From NCBI GenBank assembly GCA_029549925.1, contig JAKPIF010000026.1:1-59463 (forward strand): a stretch of 59,463 nucleotides of DNA. Reading direction: 5' to 3'. Shown piece by piece: positions 30,074 to 39,357 of this stretch. Under the pieces are notes generated by a model that did not search any database, was not told where the DNA came from, and saw only the letters and a list, made by a program, of their open reading frames with translations. The position numbers were made by a program, and so were the translations under genes. Numbering within the stretch: the first letter of the stretch is position 1; every line of letters starts with the position of its first letter. Origin of the DNA: a bacterium. Its GTDB lineage: Bacteria > Patescibacteriota > Saccharimonadia > Saccharimonadales > Saccharimonadaceae.

Positions 30074-30101
30074 CGTAATATACCATTTGTGATATATTAC
30101 G
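30074..30101. promoter_or_regulatory. perfect inverted repeat CGTAATATA-N10-TATATTACG, candidate operator of HTH-murA
   Basis: ends 3 nt before the ATG at 30105; right arm contains TATATT spaced N6 from ATG. Confidence 0.7.
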
Positions 30102-30104
30102 GTT

Positions 30105-31640
30105 ATGAAAAATGATTATCAGGTCAAAATTGGTCGTCTAATTTCCGAACTTCGCATTAGCCGCGGTCTCACTCAAACCGAATTTGCTCACCAGCTCGGC
30201 ACTTCACAATCAGCTGTCAACCGCATTGAGAAAGGTGCCCAAAACATCAGCATTGAGCTTATCGCTCGCATTTCCGAGGTGCTCAATAGTGAAATTATTA
30301 CCCTCGGCAGCAGCAGCAAGCTCAGCCTCCGTATCCACGGCGGATTACCACTTAGCGGAGAAATTACCGTTAATACTAGCAAAAACGCTGGTGTTGGCTT
30401 GCTCTGCGCCTCGCTACTAAATAAGGGCAAGACGACACTCCATCATGTTGCCCGCATTGAGGAAGTTAATCGCATTATAGAGGTGCTAAACTCAATTGGC
30501 GTAAAGACCCGTTGGTTTGGCGCAAACCACAATGATCTCGAAATCATTCCGCCTGCCAAGTTAAAGCTTGACCAAATGGATATTGCCGCCGCCAAGCGCA
30601 CCCGTTCAATTCTGATGTTTCTCGGTCCTTTGCTCCATCAATATGACGACTTTAAGTTGCCCTTTGCCGGCGGATGCTCACTCGGCGTCCGCACCGTCAA
30701 GCCGCACCTTGCCGCCCTCAGCGCCTTTGGTCTAAATGTCGACGTGCCTGCGGGAGCGGACTATTACCACGCCACGGTCAACGCCAAAACGCCGACCCGT
30801 GACACTATTTTAATTGAGCGAGGCGATACCGCCACAGAGAACGTCCTCATGGCGGCCGCCCTCTGTCCACACGACGTCGTTATTCGCAACGCCAGTCCAA
30901 ATTATATGGTGCAGGATGTTTGCTTCTTTTTGCAAAAGCTCGGCGTGCAAATCGATGGCATCGGCACAACGGTGCTTCGTGTCCATGGACGAGAGCAAAT
31001 TAACCAGGCGGTCGAATACGATGTCAGCGAGGATCCAATTGAGGCGATGAGCTTTATTGCCGCCGCCGTGATTACTCACTCTGAATTAACGATTAAGCGC
31101 TGCCCGATCGAATTTCTCGAGCTCGAGCTAGCCACGCTGGGGCAAATGGGGCTTCAGTATGAGCTTAGCCCAGAATATCCCGCTCTCAATGGCAAGACTC
31201 GTCTCGTCGACGTGATCGTTAAAAAGTCAGCCCTCACGGCGCCACAAGATAAAATTACCGCCTTGCCATTTCCCGGCATCAATCAAGACAACTTACCCTT
31301 TATTGCGCTAATCGCTACCGCCGCTAAGGGACGCACGCTGATTCATGACTGGGCCTATGAAAAGCGTGCTATTTATTTGACGGAGCTCAATCGACTCAAC
31401 GCTAATGTCGAGCTAGTTGACCCGCACCGCGTCTATATTACTGGTCCAACCAAGTGGAAAGCTGCCGATATCGTCGCTCCACCAGCCCTTCGCCCGAGTG
31501 TTGTCATCTTACTTGCCATGCTTGCCGCTCCCGGCACTTCAACCTTGCGCGACGTTTACAATATTAACCGCGGCTACGAAGATTTCTATGATCGGTTAAA
31601 TTCACTCGGCGCCCGCATTGAAACATTCCGTGAAATCTGA
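30105..31640 (+). CDS. murA: XRE-family HTH fused to UDP-GlcNAc 1-carboxyvinyltransferase (MurA)
   Basis: N-term IGRLISELRISRGLTQTEFAHQLGTSQSAVNRIEKG; MurA SKNAGVGLL, AGGCSLGVR, FPGINQDNLP. Confidence 0.93.
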   Translation: MKNDYQVKIGRLISELRISRGLTQTEFAHQLGTSQSAVNRIEKGAQNISIELIARISEVLNSEIITLGSSSKLSLRIHGGLPLSGEITVNTSKNAGVGLLCASLLNKGKTTLHHVARIEEVNRIIEVLNSIGVKTRWFGANHNDLEIIPPAKLKLDQMDIAAAKRTRSILMFLGPLLHQYDDFKLPFAGGCSLGVRTVKPHLAALSAFGLNVDVPAGADYYHATVNAKTPTRDTILIERGDTATENVLMAAALCPHDVVIRNASPNYMVQDVCFFLQKLGVQIDGIGTTVLRVHGREQINQAVEYDVSEDPIEAMSFIAAAVITHSELTIKRCPIEFLELELATLGQMGLQYELSPEYPALNGKTRLVDVIVKKSALTAPQDKITALPFPGINQDNLPFIALIATAAKGRTLIHDWAYEKRAIYLTELNRLNANVELVDPHRVYITGPTKWKAADIVAPPALRPSVVILLAMLAAPGTSTLRDVYNINRGYEDFYDRLNSLGARIETFREI

Positions 31641-31652
31641 TACTCTATTATT

Positions 31653-31706
31653 GCTACCTGCAACTGTCATCTATTTATGCACCTAACGGGCAGGTAGCTC
31701 CTTTTT
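31653..31706 (+). terminator. hairpin GCTACCTGC/GCAGGTAGC followed by T-run
   Basis: 9-bp inverted repeat then CTCCTTTTT. Confidence 0.5.
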
Positions 31707-31708
31707 AT

Positions 31709-31787
31709 GGCGTCTGTAGCTCAGTTTGGTTAGAGCGCTGGATTGTGGCTCCGGAGGTCGTAGGTTCGAGTCCTATTAGACGCCCCA
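31709..31787 (+). tRNA. tRNA-His (GTG), G-1 and CCA encoded
   Basis: cloverleaf: acceptor GCGTCTG with extra G-1 opposite C73, loop TTGTGGC, GGTTCGAGTCC. Confidence 0.95.
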
Positions 31788-31806
31788 TGACATAATTAAA
31801 TTGTTG

Positions 31807-31831
31807 CCCCGCATCGCTGCGGGGCGCTTTT
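31807..31831. terminator. hairpin CCCCGCA-TCGC-TGCGGGG with T-rich tail
   Basis: perfect inverted repeat followed by CGCTTTTG. Confidence 0.8.
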
Positions 31832-31846
31832 GCACTTCACGCCAGT

Positions 31847-34276
31847 TTACTGATTAGATAAGCTCTTATAGATGTCCTGCGCCGTTAGCATAATTCCCGA
31901 GCCTGGCACTAGCTCGCCCGATAGCATCTTCTCAGCAACGATATTCTCAACCGACCGTTGCACTACGCGGCGCATTGGACGCGCTCCTAGTAGCGGATCA
32001 TAGCCTGCCTCGACTAGTAGCTGCTTGCCCTGCTTGTCTACCGCCACGCTTACCTTTTGGTTGGCCAGGTTTTTGTTGACGCCAATCAGGATTAAGTCGA
32101 CCACCTGCAAGAGTTCATCCTTAGTTAGCGGACGAAAGACGGCAATCTCGTCAAAACGATTCAGAAATTCCGGCTTAAACTGGCCACTTCGCACTAGTTC
32201 GTCCTGAATCTGGGCGCTAAACTGTTCCACCTGATAGCCCGCCTCGATATACTGACGAACGCGATCAGCGCCAGCATTGCTAGTGGCAATCACGATCGCA
32301 TCACGGAAACTCACTGGCTTGTTATTGATATCCCGCAAAACTCCTTCATCTAGCACCTGGAGTAAGGTTGTCAGTACATTCGGGTGCGCCTTCTCAATTT
32401 CGTCCAGCAAGACCACACTAAACGGATTCTTTTGCACCTGTGCCGAGAGTGACATCGGGTCGGTCGCCCCGTCAGCAATGAGACGCGCCACATCCTCATT
32501 GCGGGTGTATTCGTTCATGTCAATTCGCACCATGTTATCCTCTCCGCCGAAATAGACGGCCGCCAGAGATTTAGCAAGCTCAGTTTTACCAACGCCCGTC
32601 GGTCCAAGGAACAGAAACGTACCAATCGGGCGATTTTCGTTCCGCACGCCCGCTCGGGCTCGTCGAAGCGCCGATGATACCGCCTTGACCGCCGACGACT
32701 GATTGATCATCCGCTGGTGAATGAGGTCTTCGAGATTTAGAAGCTTCTGTTTTTCGGCTGTGCTATCAGCTGTACCATACATGAGGTTGCCACCTACCTT
32801 TATGCCCAGCGTTTTTTCGATCGTATCCGAAATCTGCGGCGGAGTGATTAAGCCATTTTGCGCCTGCGGCACAGCGTTTTGCATCAGTTGCACCGACGCC
32901 CGCGGCTGACCCACATCGTTAACATAGCGACTACTGAGACGATAAATCTCTTTTAGCGCCTGATAGTCATAGAAAACATGGCTCTGATACTCAATGCTAA
33001 TTGACTGATCCTCTAGTACGCGGAGCGTATCTTGCTCGCTCATCGGTTTTACTTCGATGCGATTTAGCGCCGCCCCAAGGGCAGGCTTAGCCTGAGCTAT
33101 TTGTAGATATCGCTGTTCATCCATTGCGAGAATTAGCTTGAGTCCGCCACCTTCAATCGCCGGCTGCAAGAGGTTGCTCAAGTCCAGTGACCCCGTACCA
33201 TTTTCAAAGAAAAGCTCAGCGTTATCTAGAAAGAGAATGATGTTCTTCGCCCGATAGGCTTCCACCATAATCTGGTTGACTAGCCCTTCCACCTGACCAC
33301 GCCCCTGCGTCGCCGAAATAATTGACGAGGCATCCAGCATAATTACCTGGTTGAACTTCACGTTTTTAGGGGTATTTGCCGTGGCATCCATCAGGCGCTC
33401 GGCCAGGGCATCGACCATCGTCGACTTGCCCACGCCAACTTGACCGATTAGGGCGACATTGCGCCGTGCTCCACGGCTCAGCAGGTCAATCATTTGGTCA
33501 ACGATCTGGTGCGTAGTACTAAGACTGCTCGCCATCGATCGCCCGCCAGCACTATAACGGCTACTAAGATTGACACCCATCCGCTCTAATGTAGGAATAT
33601 AGCCAAACGACCAATCACGCGCCACGCCACCGGTTAGCCGCGGCTGGTCATAGCTTCGCTTCATCGCGCCAATGTGCTCGAACCAATCGACCACCATATA
33701 AACATCGTCGTTATCCACGCGGAGTGACTGCAAAGTGTCATCGATCAGCGGGTTCAACCGCACGATTGCCGCTACCACCATGATGCTCGAAACCGTGTTA
33801 GATGGCTCGGGCGTATGTGTCCAGAGACTAATCGCCTGCTGCCAGATGCTATTTGTGAGAGTCTTATCGGTTGGCGTCTGAGCGATCGCCACCTCAGCGG
33901 GCAGACCTAAGCGGTTAAACAAGAATCGCGCGCCCGACGTATCTTTCAATGCCGTCATAATATCCTGGGGAGATAATTTATCCGGCTCTAATAGGCCCAG
34001 CACTTCGCCTGATAGTACATCGGCAATATTTGCCTGCTTTCGACTCGCTGGCGATTTCTCGAGGTAATTTTTAGTATAAAGCCATGGCACCAGTACCCAT
34101 AACCCACAGCTTAGCACCAGCCAGCTGATTGCCTTACCATATAGTAAGCCGACCACGCCCGCCAACATTAGCACCGCCGCTACAATTGGACAAAATATCT
34201 TAATTAATTTGCCGTATAAGCGGAAGAACTTCGCCGCCTGGGCGCGGGAATTCTTAAAGTCTAGATTAAGGTCCAT
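31847..34276 (-). CDS. membrane-anchored double-AAA+ Clp-type ATPase, divergent
   Basis: N-terminal TMs; D1 GQVGVGKST/ILFLDNAE; D2 GPTGVGKTELAK/VVLLDEIEKAHPNV, FLNRFDEI. Confidence 0.9.
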   Translation of the reverse strand: MDLNLDFKNSRAQAAKFFRLYGKLIKIFCPIVAAVLMLAGVVGLLYGKAISWLVLSCGLWVLVPWLYTKNYLEKSPASRKQANIADVLSGEVLGLLEPDKLSPQDIMTALKDTSGARFLFNRLGLPAEVAIAQTPTDKTLTNSIWQQAISLWTHTPEPSNTVSSIMVVAAIVRLNPLIDDTLQSLRVDNDDVYMVVDWFEHIGAMKRSYDQPRLTGGVARDWSFGYIPTLERMGVNLSSRYSAGGRSMASSLSTTHQIVDQMIDLLSRGARRNVALIGQVGVGKSTMVDALAERLMDATANTPKNVKFNQVIMLDASSIISATQGRGQVEGLVNQIMVEAYRAKNIILFLDNAELFFENGTGSLDLSNLLQPAIEGGGLKLILAMDEQRYLQIAQAKPALGAALNRIEVKPMSEQDTLRVLEDQSISIEYQSHVFYDYQALKEIYRLSSRYVNDVGQPRASVQLMQNAVPQAQNGLITPPQISDTIEKTLGIKVGGNLMYGTADSTAEKQKLLNLEDLIHQRMINQSSAVKAVSSALRRARAGVRNENRPIGTFLFLGPTGVGKTELAKSLAAVYFGGEDNMVRIDMNEYTRNEDVARLIADGATDPMSLSAQVQKNPFSVVLLDEIEKAHPNVLTTLLQVLDEGVLRDINNKPVSFRDAIVIATSNAGADRVRQYIEAGYQVEQFSAQIQDELVRSGQFKPEFLNRFDEIAVFRPLTKDELLQVVDLILIGVNKNLANQKVSVAVDKQGKQLLVEAGYDPLLGARPMRRVVQRSVENIVAEKMLSGELVPGSGIMLTAQDIYKSLSNQ

Positions 34277-34647
34277 GGCGCCCCCACTGTTCCCATTAGG
34301 ACTAGACCCACTACTGGCATTACCGGTAGTAGCGGCCAGATAATTAGTCGCACACCGCTGACAATAGCTAACCCCGCGAGGACGATTAGCCCCGCAATAA
34401 TTGTAAGGGACCGCACAATGAAGCCGATTAGCCGACTAATGCCTTTATCAACGGCGACCTGCATCTTCTCGTCCAGCGTCCGCCCCGCTTCGTTGGCAGA
34501 AATCTGTCGAAAGGGCGCAAATAGAGTTCGAATCAGTAGCCCGATACTGAAATAATCTGCTACCTTCAAGAAAGCGAGCCTTGCTTTGGCGGCCTGGTCT
34601 CTCCACCCGTCTAAGTACCACCATCGCATCATCCCCGCGATTATCAT
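34261..34647 (-). CDS. small membrane protein co-transcribed with the Clp-type ATPase
   Basis: overlaps start of downstream gene; TATAAT-N6-ATG. Confidence 0.75.
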   Translation of the reverse strand: MIIAGMMRWWYLDGWRDQAAKARLAFLKVADYFSIGLLIRTLFAPFRQISANEAGRTLDEKMQVAVDKGISRLIGFIVRSLTIIAGLIVLAGLAIVSGVRLIIWPLLPVMPVVGLVLMGTVGAPWTLI

Positions 34648-34821
34648 AAACGTATTATAGCATGATTAGAGAGAATTTTATCTCGGGAATTTTCGATGTT
34701 GAGACTAAAATTTAATGTAAAGTACCACGTCTAAGCCCTATGCTACAGCTACTATAAGTATGTACCGCCAGTAAATATATGTTAAAATATAACCAAGAAT
34801 TATTAGAGAAAGAAGGTAAAG

Positions 34822-35541
34822 ATGTCTGGACATAGCAAATGGGAAACTACTAAGCGGCAAAAGGCCGTGGTCGACGCCAAACGGGGCGCTGCCTTTACCA
34901 AGCTCGGCAACATGATTGCCATCGCCGCTCGTCGCGGCACCGATCCGGATATGAATCCGTCACTAGCTATGGCAATTGAGAAGGCCAAGCATGCCAACAT
35001 GCCCGCCGCTAATATTCAGCGCGCCATTGATCGCGTTAGCGACAAAAATGCCGCCGCACTAGAGGAAATCACTTACGAAGCCTACGGCCCAGGCGGTATC
35101 GGCATTATTATTGAGACAGCAACAGATAACCGCAATCGCACCCTGCCGGACGTTAAAAATACTCTGGCAAAAAACGGCGGTCGCATCGCTGATGCTGGCA
35201 GCGTGCTATTCCAATTTGATCACCTCGGCGTCATTCACATTGATGCCACAGGTGACGACAACTTGCTGACTGTGCTTGACGCTGGCGCCGAAGACGCCGT
35301 AGAGGAAGATGGCGAGATTGTCGCTTATACCGATATGAAAGACCTCCACCAGGTGCGCCAGACTATTATTGACGCTGGTCTCAAAGTTAGCGATGCTGGC
35401 CTCGAATATGTTGGTAAAAACAAGGTCGAAATTAGCGACAAAGAGACCGCCGAAAAGGTAATGAAGCTATTAAACGCCCTCGACGATATGGATGATGTCA
35501 CGAGCGTTCACACAAATGCTGACATTACGGCGGATATCTGA
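34822..35541 (+). CDS. yebC: YebC/PmpR family regulator
   Basis: MSGHSKWETTKRQKAVVDAKRGAAFTKLG, YEAYGPGGIGIIIE. Confidence 0.96.
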   Translation: MSGHSKWETTKRQKAVVDAKRGAAFTKLGNMIAIAARRGTDPDMNPSLAMAIEKAKHANMPAANIQRAIDRVSDKNAAALEEITYEAYGPGGIGIIIETATDNRNRTLPDVKNTLAKNGGRIADAGSVLFQFDHLGVIHIDATGDDNLLTVLDAGAEDAVEEDGEIVAYTDMKDLHQVRQTIIDAGLKVSDAGLEYVGKNKVEISDKETAEKVMKLLNALDDMDDVTSVHTNADITADI

Positions 35542-35558
35542 TATAATTCAATTGGTGT

Positions 35559-35634
35559 CGGGGTGTGGCGCAGTTGGTAGCGCGCCGCGTTTGGGACGCG
35601 GAGGTCGTCCGTTCAAGTCGGATCACCCCGACCA
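35559..35634 (+). tRNA. tRNA-Pro (TGG)
   Basis: acceptor CGGGGTG/CACCCCG, loop TTTGGGA, encoded ACCA. Confidence 0.95.
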
Positions 35635-35658
35635 GATTTTATTAACGAGGGACTATAG

Positions 35659-37101
35659 GTGGTACAAACAAATATTCGTAGATTGCAACTTAAGCGTGGC
35701 TACCAAATTAAGCGCTGGATTGACAGTCATAAAGTCTTGTTCGCGGTAATTGCTATCGCGGTTATTTTGCTAATTGGCTCGCAGGTTTTTACTGCTACTT
35801 ATTATAAGAATAAAGCTGCTCCACATACCACTATCGCCAATACCACCGTTGGCGGACAGAATGAGGCACAGCTAAGAAAAACCATTCAGAGCCTACGTAG
35901 TAATATCAAGCTCAGCCTCAAATACGGCGGCAAGTCTGTCACTGCCAACGCTGACGATCTCGGCATTAAAATTGACGAGAATGGGGTAACTAAGAAGGCG
36001 CTAGCTACTAGCAAGAATCTGCCAATGGTGACCCTACTTAGCCACACAGATATCAAACTTGCCGGTTCCTATGACAAGACTAAAGTCAAATCCTATATCG
36101 AGGCTAACTTTCCCGAACTAGTCACCAAGCCTGTTGACGCCATCGTCGCCTATAGTGGCGATCTAAATCAATACGTAGTACAAAAATCTAGCCAAGGTAA
36201 ATCAGTCAAAATGGAGGGCGTTTACGCGGCCGTGGATAAACTGCTCGCTTCACCTCGGCTCAGCAGTTATACTATCACCGTAGATACAGCGGCACCGGGC
36301 ATCAGTGACGAATCTGCTGAGCGCACGGCAGACAAATTAAATCAAACACTGGCCGCCGGCATCATAATCACTAATAACGGTAAGACTATCTGGACAATTG
36401 ATCCATGGACCATCGCCGACTGGGCTACTCTCAAGGCTGATACAGCTAGCGGCATGTATACCGTCACATTTAATAGAGACAAAATAAAAAATTTTATTAG
36501 CAACACCGTAGCAAAGCAATTGCCGAATCAGCCCGTTAACAGTAAAGCTATTGCCGACGGTAGCGGTAACATTGTTGCCACGATTTCTCCGGGGCACAAT
36601 GGCCAGGTTGCCAGCAATGTTGACGGCGTTTCAGGCAAGGTTTATGACGCCGTTAGTAACGGCAAGAGCGCCACTATTAATCTCGAGTCAAAAGACTCAC
36701 CGTATAAGGTTAACAAGACCATCGCCAAAGACGGCCATTGGATTGAAGCCAATCTGTCCGACTACTCGGTCAAACTCTACGATGGTCAAAACGTCGTCTG
36801 GTCAACCAACCACACTGCCCATGGTAAAGCGGACACACCCACTATCACAGGGCTTTACACTGTCTGGCGCAAGGTCGAGAACCAGTGCATGCCCAATCCG
36901 CCGTCAGATCAACCGCTCTGCAATATTCACTGGGTGACCTATTGGGAGAAAAGCGGTTATGCCTTCCATGAAGCTTGGTGGCTCACTGGAGCTAAAGAGC
37001 ATACTGGCATTAGCCATGGCTGCATCAACATGTATCAAAGCGACGCTAAGACAGTTTATGACTGGGCATCCATTGGCACACCGGTATGGGTGCACTACTA
37101 A
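35659..37101 (+). CDS. L,D-transpeptidase (YkuD) with N-terminal TM
   Basis: HTGISHGCINMYQSDAKTVYDW catalytic motif. Confidence 0.92.
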   Translation: MVQTNIRRLQLKRGYQIKRWIDSHKVLFAVIAIAVILLIGSQVFTATYYKNKAAPHTTIANTTVGGQNEAQLRKTIQSLRSNIKLSLKYGGKSVTANADDLGIKIDENGVTKKALATSKNLPMVTLLSHTDIKLAGSYDKTKVKSYIEANFPELVTKPVDAIVAYSGDLNQYVVQKSSQGKSVKMEGVYAAVDKLLASPRLSSYTITVDTAAPGISDESAERTADKLNQTLAAGIIITNNGKTIWTIDPWTIADWATLKADTASGMYTVTFNRDKIKNFISNTVAKQLPNQPVNSKAIADGSGNIVATISPGHNGQVASNVDGVSGKVYDAVSNGKSATINLESKDSPYKVNKTIAKDGHWIEANLSDYSVKLYDGQNVVWSTNHTAHGKADTPTITGLYTVWRKVENQCMPNPPSDQPLCNIHWVTYWEKSGYAFHEAWWLTGAKEHTGISHGCINMYQSDAKTVYDWASIGTPVWVHY

Positions 37102-37117
37102 ACGCTTGAGGATACAG

Positions 37118-37169
37118 TAGACCCCTTCTGGCCACTACGTTGCCGCCCTCCCCAGAGGGACGGGGTCTA
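37118..37169. terminator. convergent-gene hairpin TAGACCCC/GGGGTCTA with inner CCCTC/GAGGG
   Basis: inverted repeat between convergent CDSs. Confidence 0.5.
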
Positions 37170-37994
37170 GCTATATTGGTCGCGGCGGGCAGCCTCGTCA
37201 GCAGCGATACTGGCGCGGGCAGCAAGCATTGAGACCTTATCTAGCTCGGCGGTGGCTTCTTGGCCTTCTATTGTCAACGACTCACCGTATTTATTCCGCA
37301 CTGCCTTACTCAGAATATAATCCGCTAGTAGCGGATTCTTGCTTAGTACTGGCCCGTGCATATAGGTGCCAATACAGTTGCCGTCACTAGTAATTGCCCC
37401 TTCCCAGCGAATGCCACTATGCTCACTAGTGTTACCGTAGCCATACTCTACCATACCAAAAGGCGCCTGATCACCTAGTAGCTCGGTTTCGCCACTATGA
37501 TTTTCGTAGCCATATATTTTAACGAGTGTATCGTCCTTTTTGCCGCCTCGCGTGATTCCGAGCTCAATTGATTCCACAATATTGCCGATCATGCGCTCAT
37601 TGCTACCGACCGTTACTGCGTCAAAAATATCTACACCGTTTAATCTGTTGCCATCCTTGCTCTCAAAATAATGACCAAATAGTTGATATAGCCCACAAAT
37701 CACCAGCGTCGGCACTTCGTGCACCGCTGCCCGTAGCTCATATTTAATCTTTTCCAGGTCGCCCGCAATCTCACGCTGAGCTGAGTCTTGGCCGCCGCCG
37801 CCAAGGATAATATCCGCCGCGAGAAGGCTGTCTTTATCTGCCACCGAGTTATATTGCAGCCTCTTTACGTCATAGCCGAATAAGGTTGCTCGCCGCGCCA
37901 TAATCTCAGCATTGCCACTGTCGCCGTAGAGATTCATCGCTTCGGGATAAAGCTCGAGAATATTTAAAGCTTTTGGCTTTCCTTCTGCGGTCAT
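37167..37994 (-). CDS. gatD: lipid II isoglutaminyl synthase, glutaminase subunit
   Basis: NILELYPEAMNLYGDSGN, LVICGLYQLFGHYFE, GTYMHGPVLSKNPLLAD; 4-bp overlap with murT. Confidence 0.93.
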   Translation of the reverse strand: MTAEGKPKALNILELYPEAMNLYGDSGNAEIMARRATLFGYDVKRLQYNSVADKDSLLAADIILGGGGQDSAQREIAGDLEKIKYELRAAVHEVPTLVICGLYQLFGHYFESKDGNRLNGVDIFDAVTVGSNERMIGNIVESIELGITRGGKKDDTLVKIYGYENHSGETELLGDQAPFGMVEYGYGNTSEHSGIRWEGAITSDGNCIGTYMHGPVLSKNPLLADYILSKAVRNKYGESLTIEGQEATAELDKVSMLAARASIAADEAARRDQYS

Positions 37995-39352
37995 TCTATC
38001 CCCTCGCTTTCTTTACTTAGCTTTGCTAGTTCTGCCTCTAACTCTAGCACATCCCTAATCTCTAGCATTGCCGTATAAGTCGCAAAAATTTGCCCTTTCT
38101 TTTTGCTCTGTTTTAGCTCGCTTATGAAGCCCTTAACATTGTTATCCAAGCCAATCTCCGCTGTATCAACGTCACCGAGTCCAAAGTTATAGTTCGACTG
38201 CCACTGATGAAAATTAATTTTATGATAAATCTGCTGTAGTGGAAAGCCAGCGTAATATAGGCGCAATATCATATCATAGCCCCGCCGCCCTGCCACGTAA
38301 ATAGGCGACTGCCACCGCGGGAAGTTTACGTCCCATAGCCATGACACATCGCGCCCGTCGGCATACTCATCGTTAATTGCGATTAGCGTCGGCACATCAT
38401 GTGACGAATTGAGTGCTAGCTGAAAACCACTTGGGTTTTTGACTAGCACTAGGCGCACCTCAACATCGCCAATCGCCACGATTTCGCCCCGGCCAAAAGC
38501 CGGCGTCACGTTTGCTAGGTGCTGCATCACCTTTTGAGCGTCAAACTTCTTGCCCTCAACCGCCTGTACCGTCGCCACTGCCGCCGCACAGTTTAGGGCA
38601 TTATGAATGCCAAAAAGCCTTAATTTAGCATCATAGTCTTTGCCGTTTACCACATATTTGACTTCATTGTCATCGAGCCCAATTAGCTCGACCGCGCCAT
38701 CGTGCGGGTGCTTCCTAGCATGCTGTTTCTTACCATGAATTTCCTCATCGGTCGCATAATTGTCCGCCGCGGTACCATCCACTCCAAACCACGCTTTGGC
38801 TGCTGTAATCTTCTTACTATGGGCAAATTTAGCTAGGCGCGGATCGTCTTCATTTAGAATTACTGCGCCCGTCGTTCGCTCCGCCACATACTTTAATAAT
38901 TCTGCCGTATGGTCAATTTCGCCAAAGCGGTCCAGTTGATCACGTAAGACATTCAGTAGGAGCGCGTATTTTGGCTGCACTTTATTCACAAACTTGGTCG
39001 CATAGGCTTCGTCAAGTTCAAGCACTGCGATATCCGCATCCAGCTTACGGTGTTTTATTAGTGGCAGGGCCGCCGAAATTACCCCACGGGTAAAATTGCT
39101 CCCACTCGGATTAGTAAAGACTTTATAACCGTCCGCCGCCAGTAAATCCGCCACGATTTTGGTCGTAGTCGTCTTACCATTAGTGCCGCTCACCAACACT
39201 ACGCCTTCTGGCAAATCACCAAGCAATTTGCCGAGGTAGTTCGGATCAAGCTTCTCCGCCACTAGCCCCGGCAGGGCCGAGCCATGCCCCTTACCTAAAT
39301 GGCGCGATAACCACGCCGCTGCCTTGCCCATTATTGTTGCGAGTTGATACAT
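37991..39352 (-). CDS. murT: lipid II isoglutaminyl synthase, Mur ligase subunit
   Basis: VSGTNGKTTTTKIVADLL, LNVLRDQLDRFGEID, DVSWLWDVNF. Confidence 0.93.
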   Translation of the reverse strand: MYQLATIMGKAAAWLSRHLGKGHGSALPGLVAEKLDPNYLGKLLGDLPEGVVLVSGTNGKTTTTKIVADLLAADGYKVFTNPSGSNFTRGVISAALPLIKHRKLDADIAVLELDEAYATKFVNKVQPKYALLLNVLRDQLDRFGEIDHTAELLKYVAERTTGAVILNEDDPRLAKFAHSKKITAAKAWFGVDGTAADNYATDEEIHGKKQHARKHPHDGAVELIGLDDNEVKYVVNGKDYDAKLRLFGIHNALNCAAAVATVQAVEGKKFDAQKVMQHLANVTPAFGRGEIVAIGDVEVRLVLVKNPSGFQLALNSSHDVPTLIAINDEYADGRDVSWLWDVNFPRWQSPIYVAGRRGYDMILRLYYAGFPLQQIYHKINFHQWQSNYNFGLGDVDTAEIGLDNNVKGFISELKQSKKKGQIFATYTAMLEIRDVLELEAELAKLSKESEGIE

Positions 39353-39357
39353 TACCT

